64,000 bases of DNA from Nesterenkonia sp. (GCF_029265375.1 NZ_JAJUJJ010000007.1:1-64000), one strand, 5' to 3'; counted from the stretch's first letter, positions 1-8,562 are shown. Notes: generated by a model not told the origin, from the sequence alone. Numbers and translations: made by a program.

Positions 1-467
1 TCAGCCAGCAGATCCTCGGCCACCCTGCCGCAGGGCACATGGGGAGCGCAGACGACGACGTCGACGTCGTCATCCTCCACGTCCTGCAGTGAGCCTACGG
101 AGGCGGGATTTCCGTCCGGAACGGCGAGCACCATCTCATTGCCGGCCACATCCCGGGGCCGCCCCGCGAGCAGGCCCTCCTCAGCGGCCTTGCTCATCCA
201 GTGCTCGTCTGCGGTGATGAGCACATCACCGTCGGCACCGTGACTCAGCTGCTCGACCAGGGTGGCCGAACCGGCGGCCTGCAGCCTCACGGAGGTGCCG
301 GTCTCTGCCGTGAAGTCATCTGCGATCTCCTCCATCACCTCGTGCATAGAGGCGGCGACGAACACCGTCAACTCCTCATCGTCGGCGCGCGCGCAGGAGC
401 TGAGGAGCGCGGCAGCGATCAGCAGCCCGGCGCACAGCGCACCGGGGAAGCGAGGTGAAGACTTCAT
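1..467 (-). CDS. modA: Molybdate ABC transporter substrate-binding lipoprotein ModA (partial)
   Basis: This is the N-terminal 155 residues of a periplasmic-binding-type protein that captures molybdate outside the membrane for an ABC importer. The rest lies beyond the window edge. The protein starts with a short basic n-region, a hydrophobic stretch and a lipobox ending LLSSC, so it should be a lipoprotein. The ModA-type segments LTVFVAASM, GSATLVEQL and DGDVLITAD are visible. The ATG overlaps the moaD stop (ATGA), so it is translationally coupled to moaD and moaA on the minus strand. This links molybdate uptake to cofactor synthesis. modBC would be expected just outside the window. Confidence 0.9.
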   Translation of the reverse strand, partial: MKSSPRFPGALCAGLLIAAALLSSCARADDEELTVFVAASMHEVMEEIADDFTAETGTSVRLQAAGSATLVEQLSHGADGDVLITADEHWMSKAAEEGLLAGRPRDVAGNEMVLAVPDGNPASVGSLQDVEDDDVDVVVCAPHVPCGRVAEDLLA

Positions 468-805
468 CCGCCGGCGAAAGGGGGAAGAATATCCAGCTGG
501 TCGCCGTGACGCAGCACCGCAGTCTCCGGCCGAGCCTGACGACCATTGAGCAGATAACTGCTGCGGGCGCACACCCGGGACAGGCTGGCTACCGCGCAGG
601 CCCCGGCCTGAGGCGGCGGCAGCTGCTCGGGCAGGGCGGACAGAACCTCCCCCAACGGCTGTTCGGCACCGCTGAGCTGCATGGTCAGCTCCCCGGTGCC
701 GGCGGCCTCCTCGGCCGCGGCGAAGAAGCGTATGGTGACCGTCCCGGCAGAGGGGGCCGGCTGCGCGAACGAGGTCTGGGCCTCAGGCGTAGATGACACG
801 ATCAT
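464..805 (-). CDS. moaD: Molybdopterin synthase sulfur carrier subunit MoaD
   Basis: MoaD is the small ubiquitin-like subunit of molybdopterin synthase. Its C-terminal glycine carries the thiocarboxylate sulfur used to convert cPMP to molybdopterin, working with MoaE. The 113-residue product ends in the expected Gly-Gly (PPFAGG) after the typical HGDQLDILPP segment. The ATG at 805 overlaps the end of moaA by 4 nt. An upstream in-frame ATG at 898 would lie deep inside moaA and is rejected. No adenylating enzyme (MoeB/ThiF type) is seen nearby, so MoaD activation must be encoded elsewhere. Confidence 0.9.
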   Translation of the reverse strand: MIVSSTPEAQTSFAQPAPSAGTVTIRFFAAAEEAAGTGELTMQLSGAEQPLGEVLSALPEQLPPPQAGACAVASLSRVCARSSYLLNGRQARPETAVLRHGDQLDILPPFAGG

Positions 806-1950
806 CCTCCAATGGCGGACATAGAGCGCTGCGGACGGGTGAATCCGGGCAGTTCGAAGCCCGGCCGGTCGGTGCCGTGGGCCGCGGGCTTGACCCACAT
901 GGCTTCGGCCCAGCGGTGCGCGATGTCCGCATCGGTGGCCGATTCATCGCGCAGCAGGGCGGAGAGGTCGGTCTCCTCGGTGGAGAACAGGCAGCTCATC
1001 ACCCGGCCCTCCGCGGTCACCCGGGTGCGGGTGCACGCTGAGCAGAACGGTTCGGTCACCGAGGCGATGATCCCCACCCGGCCCAGCACGGCCTGCTCCC
1101 CGCGGCGGCGGACGTCGAAGCGTTCGGCTGGGGCGCTGCCCCGATCCTCGTCGGTAGGAGTCAGTTCGTAATGGTCGCTGAGCAGCTGACGGACCTCGGC
1201 TGCGGTGACTGTGGCCTCACGCTTCCACTGCTGATCGGCATCCAGGGGCATCTGTTCGATGAAGCGCAGCTCATAGCCGTGCTGCAGCGACCAGGCCAGC
1301 AGGTCCGCCGCACCCTGATCATTGAGTCCGCGCATCAGCACGGCGTTGATCTTCAGCGGCGTCAGACCAGCGGCGGCAGCCCCCTCCACTCCGCGCAGCA
1401 CCTTGTCCAAACTGTCCCTGCGGGTAAGTTCCGCGAAGGACTCGCGGTGAATCGTGTCCAGCGAGATGTTCACCCGATCCAGCCCAGCGGCCACCAGGGC
1501 CTCCGCCCGCCGTTCCAGACCGATGGCATTGGTCGTCAGTGCGATCGGCAGCTCCGGATGGTCGGCGCGGATACCGCCGATGATCTCTTCCAGGTCCTTG
1601 CGCACCAGCGGCTCGCCGCCGGTCAGCCGCAGCTCGCGCACCCCCAGAACCTCGACGCCGATGCGCACCAGCCGGCGGATCTCCTCAGCGGAGAGCAGCT
1701 GCTCACGGCGCAGCCAGGGCAGCCCCGCCTCGGGCATGCAGTAGGTGCAGCGAAGATTGCATTTATCAATCAGCGAGATGCGCAGATCCGTGGCGCGCCG
1801 ACCATAGCGGTCCAGCAGCCCATCCGCTGCAGGATTCAGACCACCGGCCGGCATCGCCGGTGCCTGGCGCGACGCAGCGCCCTGCTCCGCAGCCGGATGC
1901 GGACCCTGCTGATCCGGCCGACGGGGGTGGATTGCTACGCTGACTGCCAT
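802..1950 (-). CDS. moaA: GTP 3',8-cyclase MoaA (radical SAM)
   Basis: MoaA is the first enzyme of molybdenum cofactor synthesis and cyclises GTP with a radical SAM mechanism. The CNLRCTYC motif (CxxxCxxC) binds the SAM cluster. The C-terminal EPFCSACTRTR segment and a further Cys (VMSCLF) form the second FeS site. The protein ends in Gly-Gly, as the family requires. From the ATG at 1950 it is 382 aa, slightly long. A second ATG at 1854 would give 350 aa and begin near the conserved LLDRYGRRATDLRISL. A TAACAT -10-like box 8 nt before 1950 supports a leaderless start there. The start overlaps the divergent moeA start. Confidence 0.93.
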   Translation of the reverse strand: MAVSVAIHPRRPDQQGPHPAAEQGAASRQAPAMPAGGLNPAADGLLDRYGRRATDLRISLIDKCNLRCTYCMPEAGLPWLRREQLLSAEEIRRLVRIGVEVLGVRELRLTGGEPLVRKDLEEIIGGIRADHPELPIALTTNAIGLERRAEALVAAGLDRVNISLDTIHRESFAELTRRDSLDKVLRGVEGAAAAGLTPLKINAVLMRGLNDQGAADLLAWSLQHGYELRFIEQMPLDADQQWKREATVTAAEVRQLLSDHYELTPTDEDRGSAPAERFDVRRRGEQAVLGRVGIIASVTEPFCSACTRTRVTAEGRVMSCLFSTEETDLSALLRDESATDADIAHRWAEAMWVKPAAHGTDRPGFELPGFTRPQRSMSAIGG

Positions 1951-1964
1951 GGCCTCGCATGTTA
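1936..1964. promoter_or_regulatory. Overlapping divergent leaderless promoters of moaA and moeA
   Basis: The ATGs of moeA (1949, plus) and moaA (1950, minus) overlap within the same CATG. On the plus strand TACGCT (1936-1941) lies 7 nt before the moeA ATG. On the minus strand TAACAT (reverse of 1959-1964) lies 8 nt before the moaA ATG. Both fit TANNNT -10 boxes at the distance typical of leaderless actinobacterial mRNAs. The -35 regions are poor. The assignment is inferred from spacing only. Confidence 0.45.
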
Positions 1965-3289
1965 CGCGCCCCACGGCGCGGGAGCCAGTCCCCGTGCACA
2001 TCAACCGGCTGCAGACCCTGCTCAGCGAGGTTCTGGCAGATCGCGAGACTGAGACGGTGCCGGTGGGCCCTGCCCTCGCCGGACGCACGGTCGCGGCGCC
2101 GGTGACTGCCCCGATAGCGCTGCCCAGCTTCGACAACTCCCAGATGGACGGCTTCGCCGTGCGGAGACAGGACCTGACCGCGGGCGAGTGTGCGGTGCCG
2201 CTGGCCTTTGCAGTGCCTGCCGGCGCCGCGGCCCCTGCGCTGCCGCAAGGAGCCGCCGCGGCGGTGATGACAGGCTCTGAGATCCCCGCAGGCGCAGACA
2301 TGGTGGTACCGGTGGAGCGGACCAGGGACGGCTTCGCGCACCTGAACTCAGCGGGGCGTCCCGGGGCGACGGTGCAGTTCTCCGACCTCCAGCCAGGCGA
2401 TCTGACGCCCGGGCGCTTCATCCGCCCTGCCGGCTCGGATGTGCGAGCCGGTCAGCAGCTGCTCCGGCCCGGCGACCTGCTCACCCCGAGGCGGATCGGC
2501 CTGCTGGCCGGCTGCGGAATCGCCGAGATTCGTGTCTGGGAGCAGCTGCGCACCCTGGTGCTCTCCACCGGCGAAGAGATCCGGCCCGCCGGCGCCGCCC
2601 TGGGGCCGGGCCAGATCTATGACGCCAATGCGCCGATGATCGCGGCGGTCTGCGCCGGATGGGGCCACCGGACGACGACGGCTCAGGCCTCCACCGACGA
2701 CCCGGAAGACTTTCTCGCCGCCCTGGACCGACTGCTGGACGAACACCGGCCGCACCTGCTGATCACCGCCGGAGGAGTCAGCGCCGGCGCCTTTGAGGTG
2801 GTGCGCCAGGCGCTGCAGCCTCGCGGCATCAGGTTCGGGCCCGTAGCCCAGCAGCCCGGCGGGCCCCAGGGAGCCGGGCGCCTGCAGACCGCGGCGCCCC
2901 CGCCGACCTCGCTTGCAGAAACCGTGCCCTCGCACGCCCCGGATTCCGCCGTGCCGGCCGTCGTCGCCCTGCCCGGCAACCCGGTCAGCGCCGCCGTCAG
3001 CCTGCAGACCCTGCTCCGACCGGCACTGGCAGCGCTCGACCCCGCCTGCCCCGCCCCCCAACGGGTCCGCGCGCGCCTGACCGAGCCGGTGGACTCCCCG
3101 GCGGGACTCCGGCAGTACCGCCGAGTGCGTCTGGTCGACGTCGGTGAAGACGCCCACCGGGCGGAGCTGGTCGGCGGCCCAGGGTCTCATCTGCTGGGCC
3201 ACCTGGCCGCGGCCGACGCCCTGCTGGAGCTGAGCGACGACGATACCCACGTGCCGGAGGGAAGCCTCCGCCCCGCCATCGTGCTCTAA
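1949..3289 (+). CDS. moeA: Molybdopterin molybdenumtransferase MoeA
   Basis: MoeA inserts molybdate into adenylylated molybdopterin. The family signature FDNSQMDGFAV (residues 61-71) is present, with TGEEIRPAG, ITAGGVSAG and ALPGNPVSA further on. The protein is 446 aa, longer than the usual roughly 400. The extra length is mainly a low-complexity Pro/Ala/Gly insert of about 25 residues just before ALPGNPVSA, where most MoeA proteins have a tight loop. An alternative GTG at 1994 would give 431 aa. It is divergent from moaA and followed 9 nt later by moaC. Confidence 0.92.
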   Translation: MASHVTRPTAREPVPVHINRLQTLLSEVLADRETETVPVGPALAGRTVAAPVTAPIALPSFDNSQMDGFAVRRQDLTAGECAVPLAFAVPAGAAAPALPQGAAAAVMTGSEIPAGADMVVPVERTRDGFAHLNSAGRPGATVQFSDLQPGDLTPGRFIRPAGSDVRAGQQLLRPGDLLTPRRIGLLAGCGIAEIRVWEQLRTLVLSTGEEIRPAGAALGPGQIYDANAPMIAAVCAGWGHRTTTAQASTDDPEDFLAALDRLLDEHRPHLLITAGGVSAGAFEVVRQALQPRGIRFGPVAQQPGGPQGAGRLQTAAPPPTSLAETVPSHAPDSAVPAVVALPGNPVSAAVSLQTLLRPALAALDPACPAPQRVRARLTEPVDSPAGLRQYRRVRLVDVGEDAHRAELVGGPGSHLLGHLAAADALLELSDDDTHVPEGSLRPAIVL

Positions 3290-3292
3290 TCT
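3287..3292 (+). promoter_or_regulatory. Candidate -10 box of moaC
   Basis: TAATCT lies 6 nt before the moaC ATG at 3299, overlapping the moeA stop codon. The short G-run between them (GGGGGA) is a poor, very close ribosome site. moaC may therefore have its own leaderless promoter in addition to read-through from moeA. This is spacing evidence only. Confidence 0.3.
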
Positions 3293-3298
3293 GGGGGA

Positions 3299-3805
3299 AT
3301 GGCAGACGACGGCTCCCGCAAGACCTCACTGACCCACCTGAACGACGACGGCAGCGCACATATGGTTGATGTCTCCCAGAAGTCGGTGACAGTGCGCACC
3401 GCCTCAGCGCAGGCGGTGCTGATCACCACCGAGGAGGTGACCCGGCTGCTGGCCGCCGATGACCTGCCGAAGTCCGATGCGCTGTCCACCGCCCGGATCG
3501 CCGGAATCATGGCGGCGAAGAAGACCCCTGAACTGGTGCCGCTGTGCCACCCGCTGCCGATCAGCAAAGTCAGCGTGGAGGTTCAGCTCGACGCCCCAGC
3601 CCCGGGCAATGCGCTGATCACAGCCGAAGTGCGCACCACCGGGCGGACCGGAGTGGAGATGGAGGCGCTGACCGCCGCCTCGGTGGCCGCCCTGACCCTG
3701 TACGACATGATCAAAGCCGTGGACCGCAGCGCAGTCATCACCGACCAGCAGGTGCTGGCCAAATCCGGAGGAAGGAGCGGCACATGGGTGCGCCGTGCAG
3801 TCTGA
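3299..3805 (+). CDS. moaC: Cyclic pyranopterin monophosphate synthase MoaC
   Basis: MoaC converts the MoaA product, 3',8-cyclo-GTP, into cyclic pyranopterin monophosphate. The 168-residue protein has the full family layout: HLNDDGSAHMVDVS at the start, LCHPLPISKV in the middle, and MEALTAASVAALTLYDMIKAVD followed by the KSGG segment near the end. The last 22 bases overlap the start of the mogA-moaE fusion, so the two are probably translated together. Confidence 0.95.
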   Translation: MADDGSRKTSLTHLNDDGSAHMVDVSQKSVTVRTASAQAVLITTEEVTRLLAADDLPKSDALSTARIAGIMAAKKTPELVPLCHPLPISKVSVEVQLDAPAPGNALITAEVRTTGRTGVEMEALTAASVAALTLYDMIKAVDRSAVITDQQVLAKSGGRSGTWVRRAV

Positions 3806-4791
3806 CGCCGGTGATCGTGTCCACCCGCGCGGCCGCCGGCACGCGGGCCGACAAGTCCGCCCCGCTCATCGCCGATGCCGCCGAGCGGGCCGGATTCACC
3901 GTGCGCGAGCCGGTGATCGTTCCCGACGGCGAGGCCGTTGGAGACGCCCTGCGCCAGCTGCTGGAGGAGGATCCCCCCGCAGTGATCATCACCTCCGGAG
4001 GCACCGGAGTCACTGCGGACGACCGCACCCCGGAATTCACTGAGCCGCTGCTGGACATCCGGCTCCCCGGGATCACAGAGGCGCTGCGCAGCGAGGGCCG
4101 AAGCCAGACGGCGCTGGCCGCGCTCAGCCGCGGCGTGGCCGGAGTGGCAGGCTCCACGGTGGTCGTCAACCTCCCGGGATCGCCCACAGCCGTCACCCAG
4201 GGGATGGCCGTGCTGGCTGAGATGCTGCCGCATCTGTGTGATCAGCTCGCAGGGGACCGCGGCCACCACACGGCTGACATCCGGCAGCGGTCCGGGGCAT
4301 CGGAGCGGACGCAGGAATCGGCAGCGCTTGAGTCCGCGCAGCGGACCGCATCGACCGAACCCGACCAGGAGTCCGGCACGGTGGTGCACACCGGCATCTG
4401 TGACCGCCCACTGGACCCGGCTCGGGCGGAGCAGGAGACCGCGACGGCGCACGAGGGCGCCGTCGTCGTGTTCTGCGGAGTGGTGCGCAACCATGATCAG
4501 GGCCGGCAGGTGGAGCGCCTTGACTACACCGCACATCCCAGCGCCGCCGCGGTATTGGAGCAGACGGCGGCTGAGGTGGCCGCAGCCCATCCGCACGTCC
4601 GGCTCTGGGCCGAACATCGCATCGGGCAGCTGACTCTGGGCGATCACGCGCTGGTGGCGGCCGCGGCCTCGGCACACCGGGCCGAAGCCTTCGCTGCCTG
4701 CGCCGAGCTGGTCGAGCAGATCAAGCAGCGCGTGCCCATCTGGAAGGAGCAGTTCTTCACCGACGGCACACGGGAGTGGGTCGGCCTGTAG
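3784..4791 (+). CDS. MogA/MoaB - MoaE fusion protein
   Basis: One 335-residue chain joins two Moco enzymes. Residues 8-155 are a MogA/MoaB domain (molybdopterin adenylyltransferase) with the ITSGGTGVTADDRTPE motif at 69-84 and the LPGSPTAV loop near 130. Residues about 157-198 are a polar linker rich in Gln, Glu and Ser. Residues about 200-335 are MoaE, the large subunit of molybdopterin synthase, with FCGVVRNHD and the active-site segment KQRVPIWKEQ (Lys313 and Lys321). The ATG at 3784 follows GGAAGGAG. Fusions of this kind occur in some actinobacteria. MoaD, the MoaE partner, is encoded separately on the opposite strand. Confidence 0.9.
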   Translation: MGAPCSLTPVIVSTRAAAGTRADKSAPLIADAAERAGFTVREPVIVPDGEAVGDALRQLLEEDPPAVIITSGGTGVTADDRTPEFTEPLLDIRLPGITEALRSEGRSQTALAALSRGVAGVAGSTVVVNLPGSPTAVTQGMAVLAEMLPHLCDQLAGDRGHHTADIRQRSGASERTQESAALESAQRTASTEPDQESGTVVHTGICDRPLDPARAEQETATAHEGAVVVFCGVVRNHDQGRQVERLDYTAHPSAAAVLEQTAAEVAAAHPHVRLWAEHRIGQLTLGDHALVAAAASAHRAEAFAACAELVEQIKQRVPIWKEQFFTDGTREWVGL

Positions 4792-4802
4792 ACCGCAGCG
4801 GT

Positions 4803-5405
4803 TCAGCCTCCGGCAGCGTCAGCCCCGGGCAGCGGCAGCGAGTCGATGTCATCACCGCCGGGGAGATCCGTGCAGTCCACATGCGCGACCCCATGGCGCC
4901 GCAGATACTCCCGCGCCCCGATATCGGCACGCAGCTGGCCGGACAGCTCCGCCCAATGATCCCGGCCGATGAACACCGGATGGCCCGGTCTCCCGCCGTA
5001 GCTGGCCCGGCGCAGGTCAGCAGGCGAGAGCGGCTGGGCCAGCACCCGGGCCACCGCCTCCGGGACCATGCGCGGAAGGTCGACCAGGGTGATCAGCGCC
5101 CCGCACGGCTGTGCGCCCGATGCGGCGGCCCGGCGCTGGGCGGCCTGCAGCCCGGCCCCCACCGATGCCGAGATCCCCTCCTCCCAGTCTGGGACGACCA
5201 CCGGCTGCGCACCGTCGGGAACCAGGTCAGCGGCCTGCTCGGCCTGGGCGCCGAGCATCACCAGCACCTCGTCAGCGCCGGCTGCGCTGAGCAGATCGGC
5301 AGCGATCCTCACCCAGGGAGTTCCTGCCTCATCGCGCAGCAGAGCCTTCGGCCGGCCCATGCGCCGCCCAGCGCCTGCGGCCAGCACCAGCCCCACAAAA
5401 CTCAC
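4803..5405 (-). CDS. mocA: MocA-like molybdopterin cytidylyltransferase / NTP transferase
   Basis: This 200-residue protein has the nucleotidyltransferase fold of the MobA/MocA group. The nucleotide-binding start is LAAGAGRRMGRPKALL (8-23), followed by TLVDLPRMVPE and RPGHPVFIGRDHW. MocA makes the molybdopterin cytosine dinucleotide used by bacterial xanthine-oxidase-family enzymes. One such enzyme is encoded next door, so MocA is preferred over MobA, but sequence alone does not settle CTP versus GTP. It ends convergent with the mogA-moaE gene, 11 nt away. Its ATG overlaps the stop of padR (ATGA-like overlap), so the two share a transcript. Confidence 0.8.
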   Translation of the reverse strand: MSFVGLVLAAGAGRRMGRPKALLRDEAGTPWVRIAADLLSAAGADEVLVMLGAQAEQAADLVPDGAQPVVVPDWEEGISASVGAGLQAAQRRAAASGAQPCGALITLVDLPRMVPEAVARVLAQPLSPADLRRASYGGRPGHPVFIGRDHWAELSGQLRADIGAREYLRRHGVAHVDCTDLPGGDDIDSLPLPGADAAGG

Positions 5406-5959
5406 TCAGCAGCCCCCCTGGGCTGATCGGGCTGCTCCATCCGGGCCGCCAGGTTCTGCCAGAATTCCAGGGCGGCACGTTCCATCGCTATGCCCAGCTC
5501 CAGGGGGATCAGTCGGGAGGCCAAGGAGTCCACGGAGCCGAAGCGCTCCTGCATGGATTCATAGGTGGTCAGGCGTTCCTGGTGCTGCCGCACCTGCTCG
5601 CGCGCCAGAGAGAGGATGTCCTCATCGGAGGCGAGTTCGGAGAAGAACAGCTTCAGCTCGGCGACGTCGCGCACCTGCATCGGCTCCGTCTCCGGTACGG
5701 CCAACCACTCCTGCAGGGCGCGCCGGCCCTCCTCGGTCAGCGAGAAGGTCTGCCGGCGGCGGCCGCCGTTCTCCGTGGTCACATCCAGCAGCCCCGCTTC
5801 GGCCAGGCGGCGTGGCTCGGAGTAGAGCTGGGCGTGGGGAAAAGGCCAGAAGTACCCGACCGAATGACCCACCGCCCGTTTGAGGTCATAGGACGTCGAG
5901 GGTCCGCGCAGGCCCAGCAGCCCCAGCACCACATAGGACGTCGTCGTCAGTCGAACCAT
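5402..5959 (-). CDS. PadR-family transcriptional regulator
   Basis: The 185-residue protein has an N-terminal winged helix typical of PadR (TTSYVVLGLLGLRGPSTSYDL, then GYFWPFPHAQLYSEPRRL and the wing GRRRQTFSLTEEGR). A C-terminal helical dimerisation domain (Vir-like) follows. PadR proteins commonly repress genes for phenolic-acid metabolism and respond to aromatic ligands. It is divergent from the molybdenum hydroxylase operon and co-transcribed with mocA, so it is the obvious candidate controller of both. That role is inferred from position. Confidence 0.85.
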   Translation of the reverse strand: MVRLTTTSYVVLGLLGLRGPSTSYDLKRAVGHSVGYFWPFPHAQLYSEPRRLAEAGLLDVTTENGGRRRQTFSLTEEGRRALQEWLAVPETEPMQVRDVAELKLFFSELASDEDILSLAREQVRQHQERLTTYESMQERFGSVDSLASRLIPLELGIAMERAALEFWQNLAARMEQPDQPRGAAE

Positions 5960-6022
5960 AACTGCTCATTCTCTCACCTCGTTGCCGCAGGCGGTTCAGG
6001 CAGTTGCGCGGCACCGCGACGC

Positions 6023-6056
6023 TATGTATGTTAGGTCACATAGTATGAAACATAAC
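6023..6056. promoter_or_regulatory. AT-rich repeat-bearing operator candidate between padR and the hydroxylase operon
   Basis: In a GC-rich setting this stretch is unusually AT-rich. It carries related half-sites: TATGTATGTT at 6023, TATGTT at 6027-6032 and its inverse AACATA at 6049-6054, plus ATAGTATG between them. PadR operators are usually ATGT/ACAT dyads with an 8-10 nt gap, so this is a plausible PadR site lying over both promoters. It is imperfect and unproven. Confidence 0.4.
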
Positions 6057-6105
6057 GTCCGTATCAGAGTGTGCGGGCGGTGGAGCATCTCGCAAGGGAG
6101 CGGAA

Positions 6106-8550
6106 GTGGCGCAGAGCGGAAGCGGCAACTACGTGGGTCAGGCCCTGGCGCGCGTGGAGGACCCGGCGCTGGTGACCGGCCGGGGGAGGTTCCTGGACGA
6201 CCTGGACCCGGTCCCGGGCACTCTGGTCGCCGCAGTGGTGCGCAGCCCGCATCCGCACGCCCGCATCCGCGAAGTCGACCTGGAGCGAGCACGGCAGCAC
6301 CCCGGCGTGGCCGCCGTCATCGGCCCCGAGGAGGTCCTCGAAACCCTCCGGCCCTTCCCGCTGTCGCTGAAGACCCCGATGCCGTACTACCCCACCGGCA
6401 CCGATAAGGTCCGCTTCGTCGGCGAACCGGTGGCGGTGGTGGTGGCTACTGACCGCTACACCGCAGAGGACGCGGCCGAGCTGGTGCACATCGACTATGA
6501 GCTGCTGCCTGCGGTGGTCGACACTGCCGAGGCCGAGCGTGAGGATGCCCCGCTGCTGCACGACACTGCTGAGAGCAATGTGGCAAGCGACCGGCTCTTC
6601 ACCTTCGGCGACGTCGAGGCGGCCTTCGACGGCGCAGCCCACGTGGTCAGCGGCGAATACAGCTTCCCGCGCTACTCCTCCACGCCCATGGAGTGCTACT
6701 CGGTGATCTCCGAGTGGCGGGAGGAGGCGGACGGGCCGCAGGTCACCGCCTGGTCGAACTTCCACGGACCCTTCTCCATGGTTCCGGTGCTGGCCGGGGC
6801 CCTGGGCATCGGGACCGCGCAGCTGCGGCTGATCATTCCCCAGGACAATGGGGGCAGCTTCGGCATCAAGGCCGGGATCTACCCCTATGTGGCGCTGATG
6901 GCGGTCGCCAGCAAGTACGCCGGTCGCCCGGTGCGCTGGACCGAGGACCGGATCGAGCACCTGCTCGCCTCCTCGGCCGGCTCAGACCGGGTGATGCGCT
7001 TCTCCGCCGCGGTCAGTGAGTCGGGCATGGTCGAAGCCCTCGACGTCGACTTCCGGGAGAACGTCGGCGCCTATCTGCGTCCCCCGGAGCCGGCCACCCT
7101 CTACCGCTGCTTCGGCAATATCACCGGCGCCTACCGGATTCAGAACGTGCGGCTGCGCTCGCGGGCAGTAGTCACCAATAAGGCGCCCACTGGACTCAAC
7201 CGCGGCTTCGGCGGTCAGCAGCTCTACTTCGGCCTGGAGCGGCTGATGGACAAGATCGCCCGCACCCTCGGGGAAGACCCCGTCGAGCTGCGTCGCCGCA
7301 ATCTGGTGCCCTCCTCCGCCTTCCCCTACGCCACCCCCACCGGCGGCATCTACGACTCCGGGGACTACGAGCAGGCGGTGGCCAAGGTGGTGGAGTCCAG
7401 CCAGTATCAGCAGCTGCGCGCCCGGCAGGAGGAGGCCCGCAGCCGCGGCGAGCTCGTCGGCACCGGCATCGCCCTGGCCGTAGAGCCCTCAGCGACCAAT
7501 ATCGGCTACGTCGGCCTGGCCACTCCGGCTGAGGAGCGGCCCCCGGGCAGGGATAAGTCCGGCTCCACTGAGCATGTGCGGGTCTCGGTGGACCCGTTCG
7601 GAACCGTCTCGGTGCTGCTGGGCACTGTCCCGCAGGGGCAGGGTCATGCCACGGTGGCCCGCCAGGTGGTGGCCGACCGGCTGGGCCTGCCGCTGGCGAG
7701 CGTGGTGCCCAAAGTGGATATGGACACCGACAGCACGCCGTGGACGGTGACCTCCGGCAGCTACTCCTCCCGGTTCTCCCCGCTGCTGACCTCCGCCCTG
7801 GTGGAGGCCGCCGACCGGGTGGCTGAGACCATCAAAGTGGCCGCCGGAGTGCTGCTGGAAGCATCGCCGCAGGATCTCGAGCTCGCCGAGGGCACGGTCC
7901 GGGTGGCTGAGCATCCCCAGCGTTCGGTCGCATTTCGGCACGCGGCCGGTCTGGTCCACTGGGACCCCGGCTCCCTGCCGGACGGCATCGACGCGCAGCT
8001 CTACGCGGAGGCCGCCTTCACCCCTCCGCAGTCCACCGCAGCCTCCCGCACCGATCAGATCAACTCGTCCCTGTGCTACGGCTTCGTGGCCGAGGTGGTC
8101 CAGGTGCGCATCGACCCAGACACCTATGAGATCTCCATCGAGCAGGTCAATGCGGTCCACGACGCCGGCACCGTGCTGAACCCGCTGCTGATCGAAGGGC
8201 AGGTCCACGGCGCCATGGTGCACGGACTCGGCGGAGCCCTCTATGAGGAGATGGCCTACGACCAGAGCGGCCAGCCGACCTCCACATTCATGGACTACCT
8301 GGTGCCGACCTCCGCAGAGGCCGACTTCCCGCTCACCGGAGACCGGGTGGTCACCCCCTCACCGGTGACCAAGCTCGGCGCCAAGGGCTCCGGGGAAGGC
8401 AGCAGTATGAGCTTCCCCGCCGCGGTGGCCAGCGCCGTGGAGGACGCTCTCTCGGCCCATCGCATTGAGATCACCTCGCTTCCGCTGCACGGCAATGTCA
8501 TCCATGACCTGCTCAGCGGCTCCGAAGACCAGAAGACTGCCCAACACTGA
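6106..8550 (+). CDS. Xanthine-oxidase-family molybdenum hydroxylase, large subunit (CoxL/HcrA-like)
   Basis: This 814-residue catalytic subunit binds the molybdopterin cofactor. It opens with RVEDPALVTGRGRFLDD (residues 16-32), has the molybdenum-site segment NRGFGGQQ (365-372) and ends with KGSGEGSSM, in which Glu764 sits where the family base is. The loop LYRCFGNITGAYR differs from the VAYRCSFR loop of true form I CO dehydrogenase, so CO oxidation is unlikely. GTG at 6106 follows AAGGGAG. The next genes encode an enoyl-CoA hydratase-like protein and the FAD and FeS subunits, then a CoA ligase. A CoA-thioester substrate, as in 4-hydroxybenzoyl-CoA reductase, is a reasonable inference. Confidence 0.88.
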   Translation: MAQSGSGNYVGQALARVEDPALVTGRGRFLDDLDPVPGTLVAAVVRSPHPHARIREVDLERARQHPGVAAVIGPEEVLETLRPFPLSLKTPMPYYPTGTDKVRFVGEPVAVVVATDRYTAEDAAELVHIDYELLPAVVDTAEAEREDAPLLHDTAESNVASDRLFTFGDVEAAFDGAAHVVSGEYSFPRYSSTPMECYSVISEWREEADGPQVTAWSNFHGPFSMVPVLAGALGIGTAQLRLIIPQDNGGSFGIKAGIYPYVALMAVASKYAGRPVRWTEDRIEHLLASSAGSDRVMRFSAAVSESGMVEALDVDFRENVGAYLRPPEPATLYRCFGNITGAYRIQNVRLRSRAVVTNKAPTGLNRGFGGQQLYFGLERLMDKIARTLGEDPVELRRRNLVPSSAFPYATPTGGIYDSGDYEQAVAKVVESSQYQQLRARQEEARSRGELVGTGIALAVEPSATNIGYVGLATPAEERPPGRDKSGSTEHVRVSVDPFGTVSVLLGTVPQGQGHATVARQVVADRLGLPLASVVPKVDMDTDSTPWTVTSGSYSSRFSPLLTSALVEAADRVAETIKVAAGVLLEASPQDLELAEGTVRVAEHPQRSVAFRHAAGLVHWDPGSLPDGIDAQLYAEAAFTPPQSTAASRTDQINSSLCYGFVAEVVQVRIDPDTYEISIEQVNAVHDAGTVLNPLLIEGQVHGAMVHGLGGALYEEMAYDQSGQPTSTFMDYLVPTSAEADFPLTGDRVVTPSPVTKLGAKGSGEGSSMSFPAAVASAVEDALSAHRIEITSLPLHGNVIHDLLSGSEDQKTAQH

Positions 8551-8562
8551 AGGAGAAGATAT

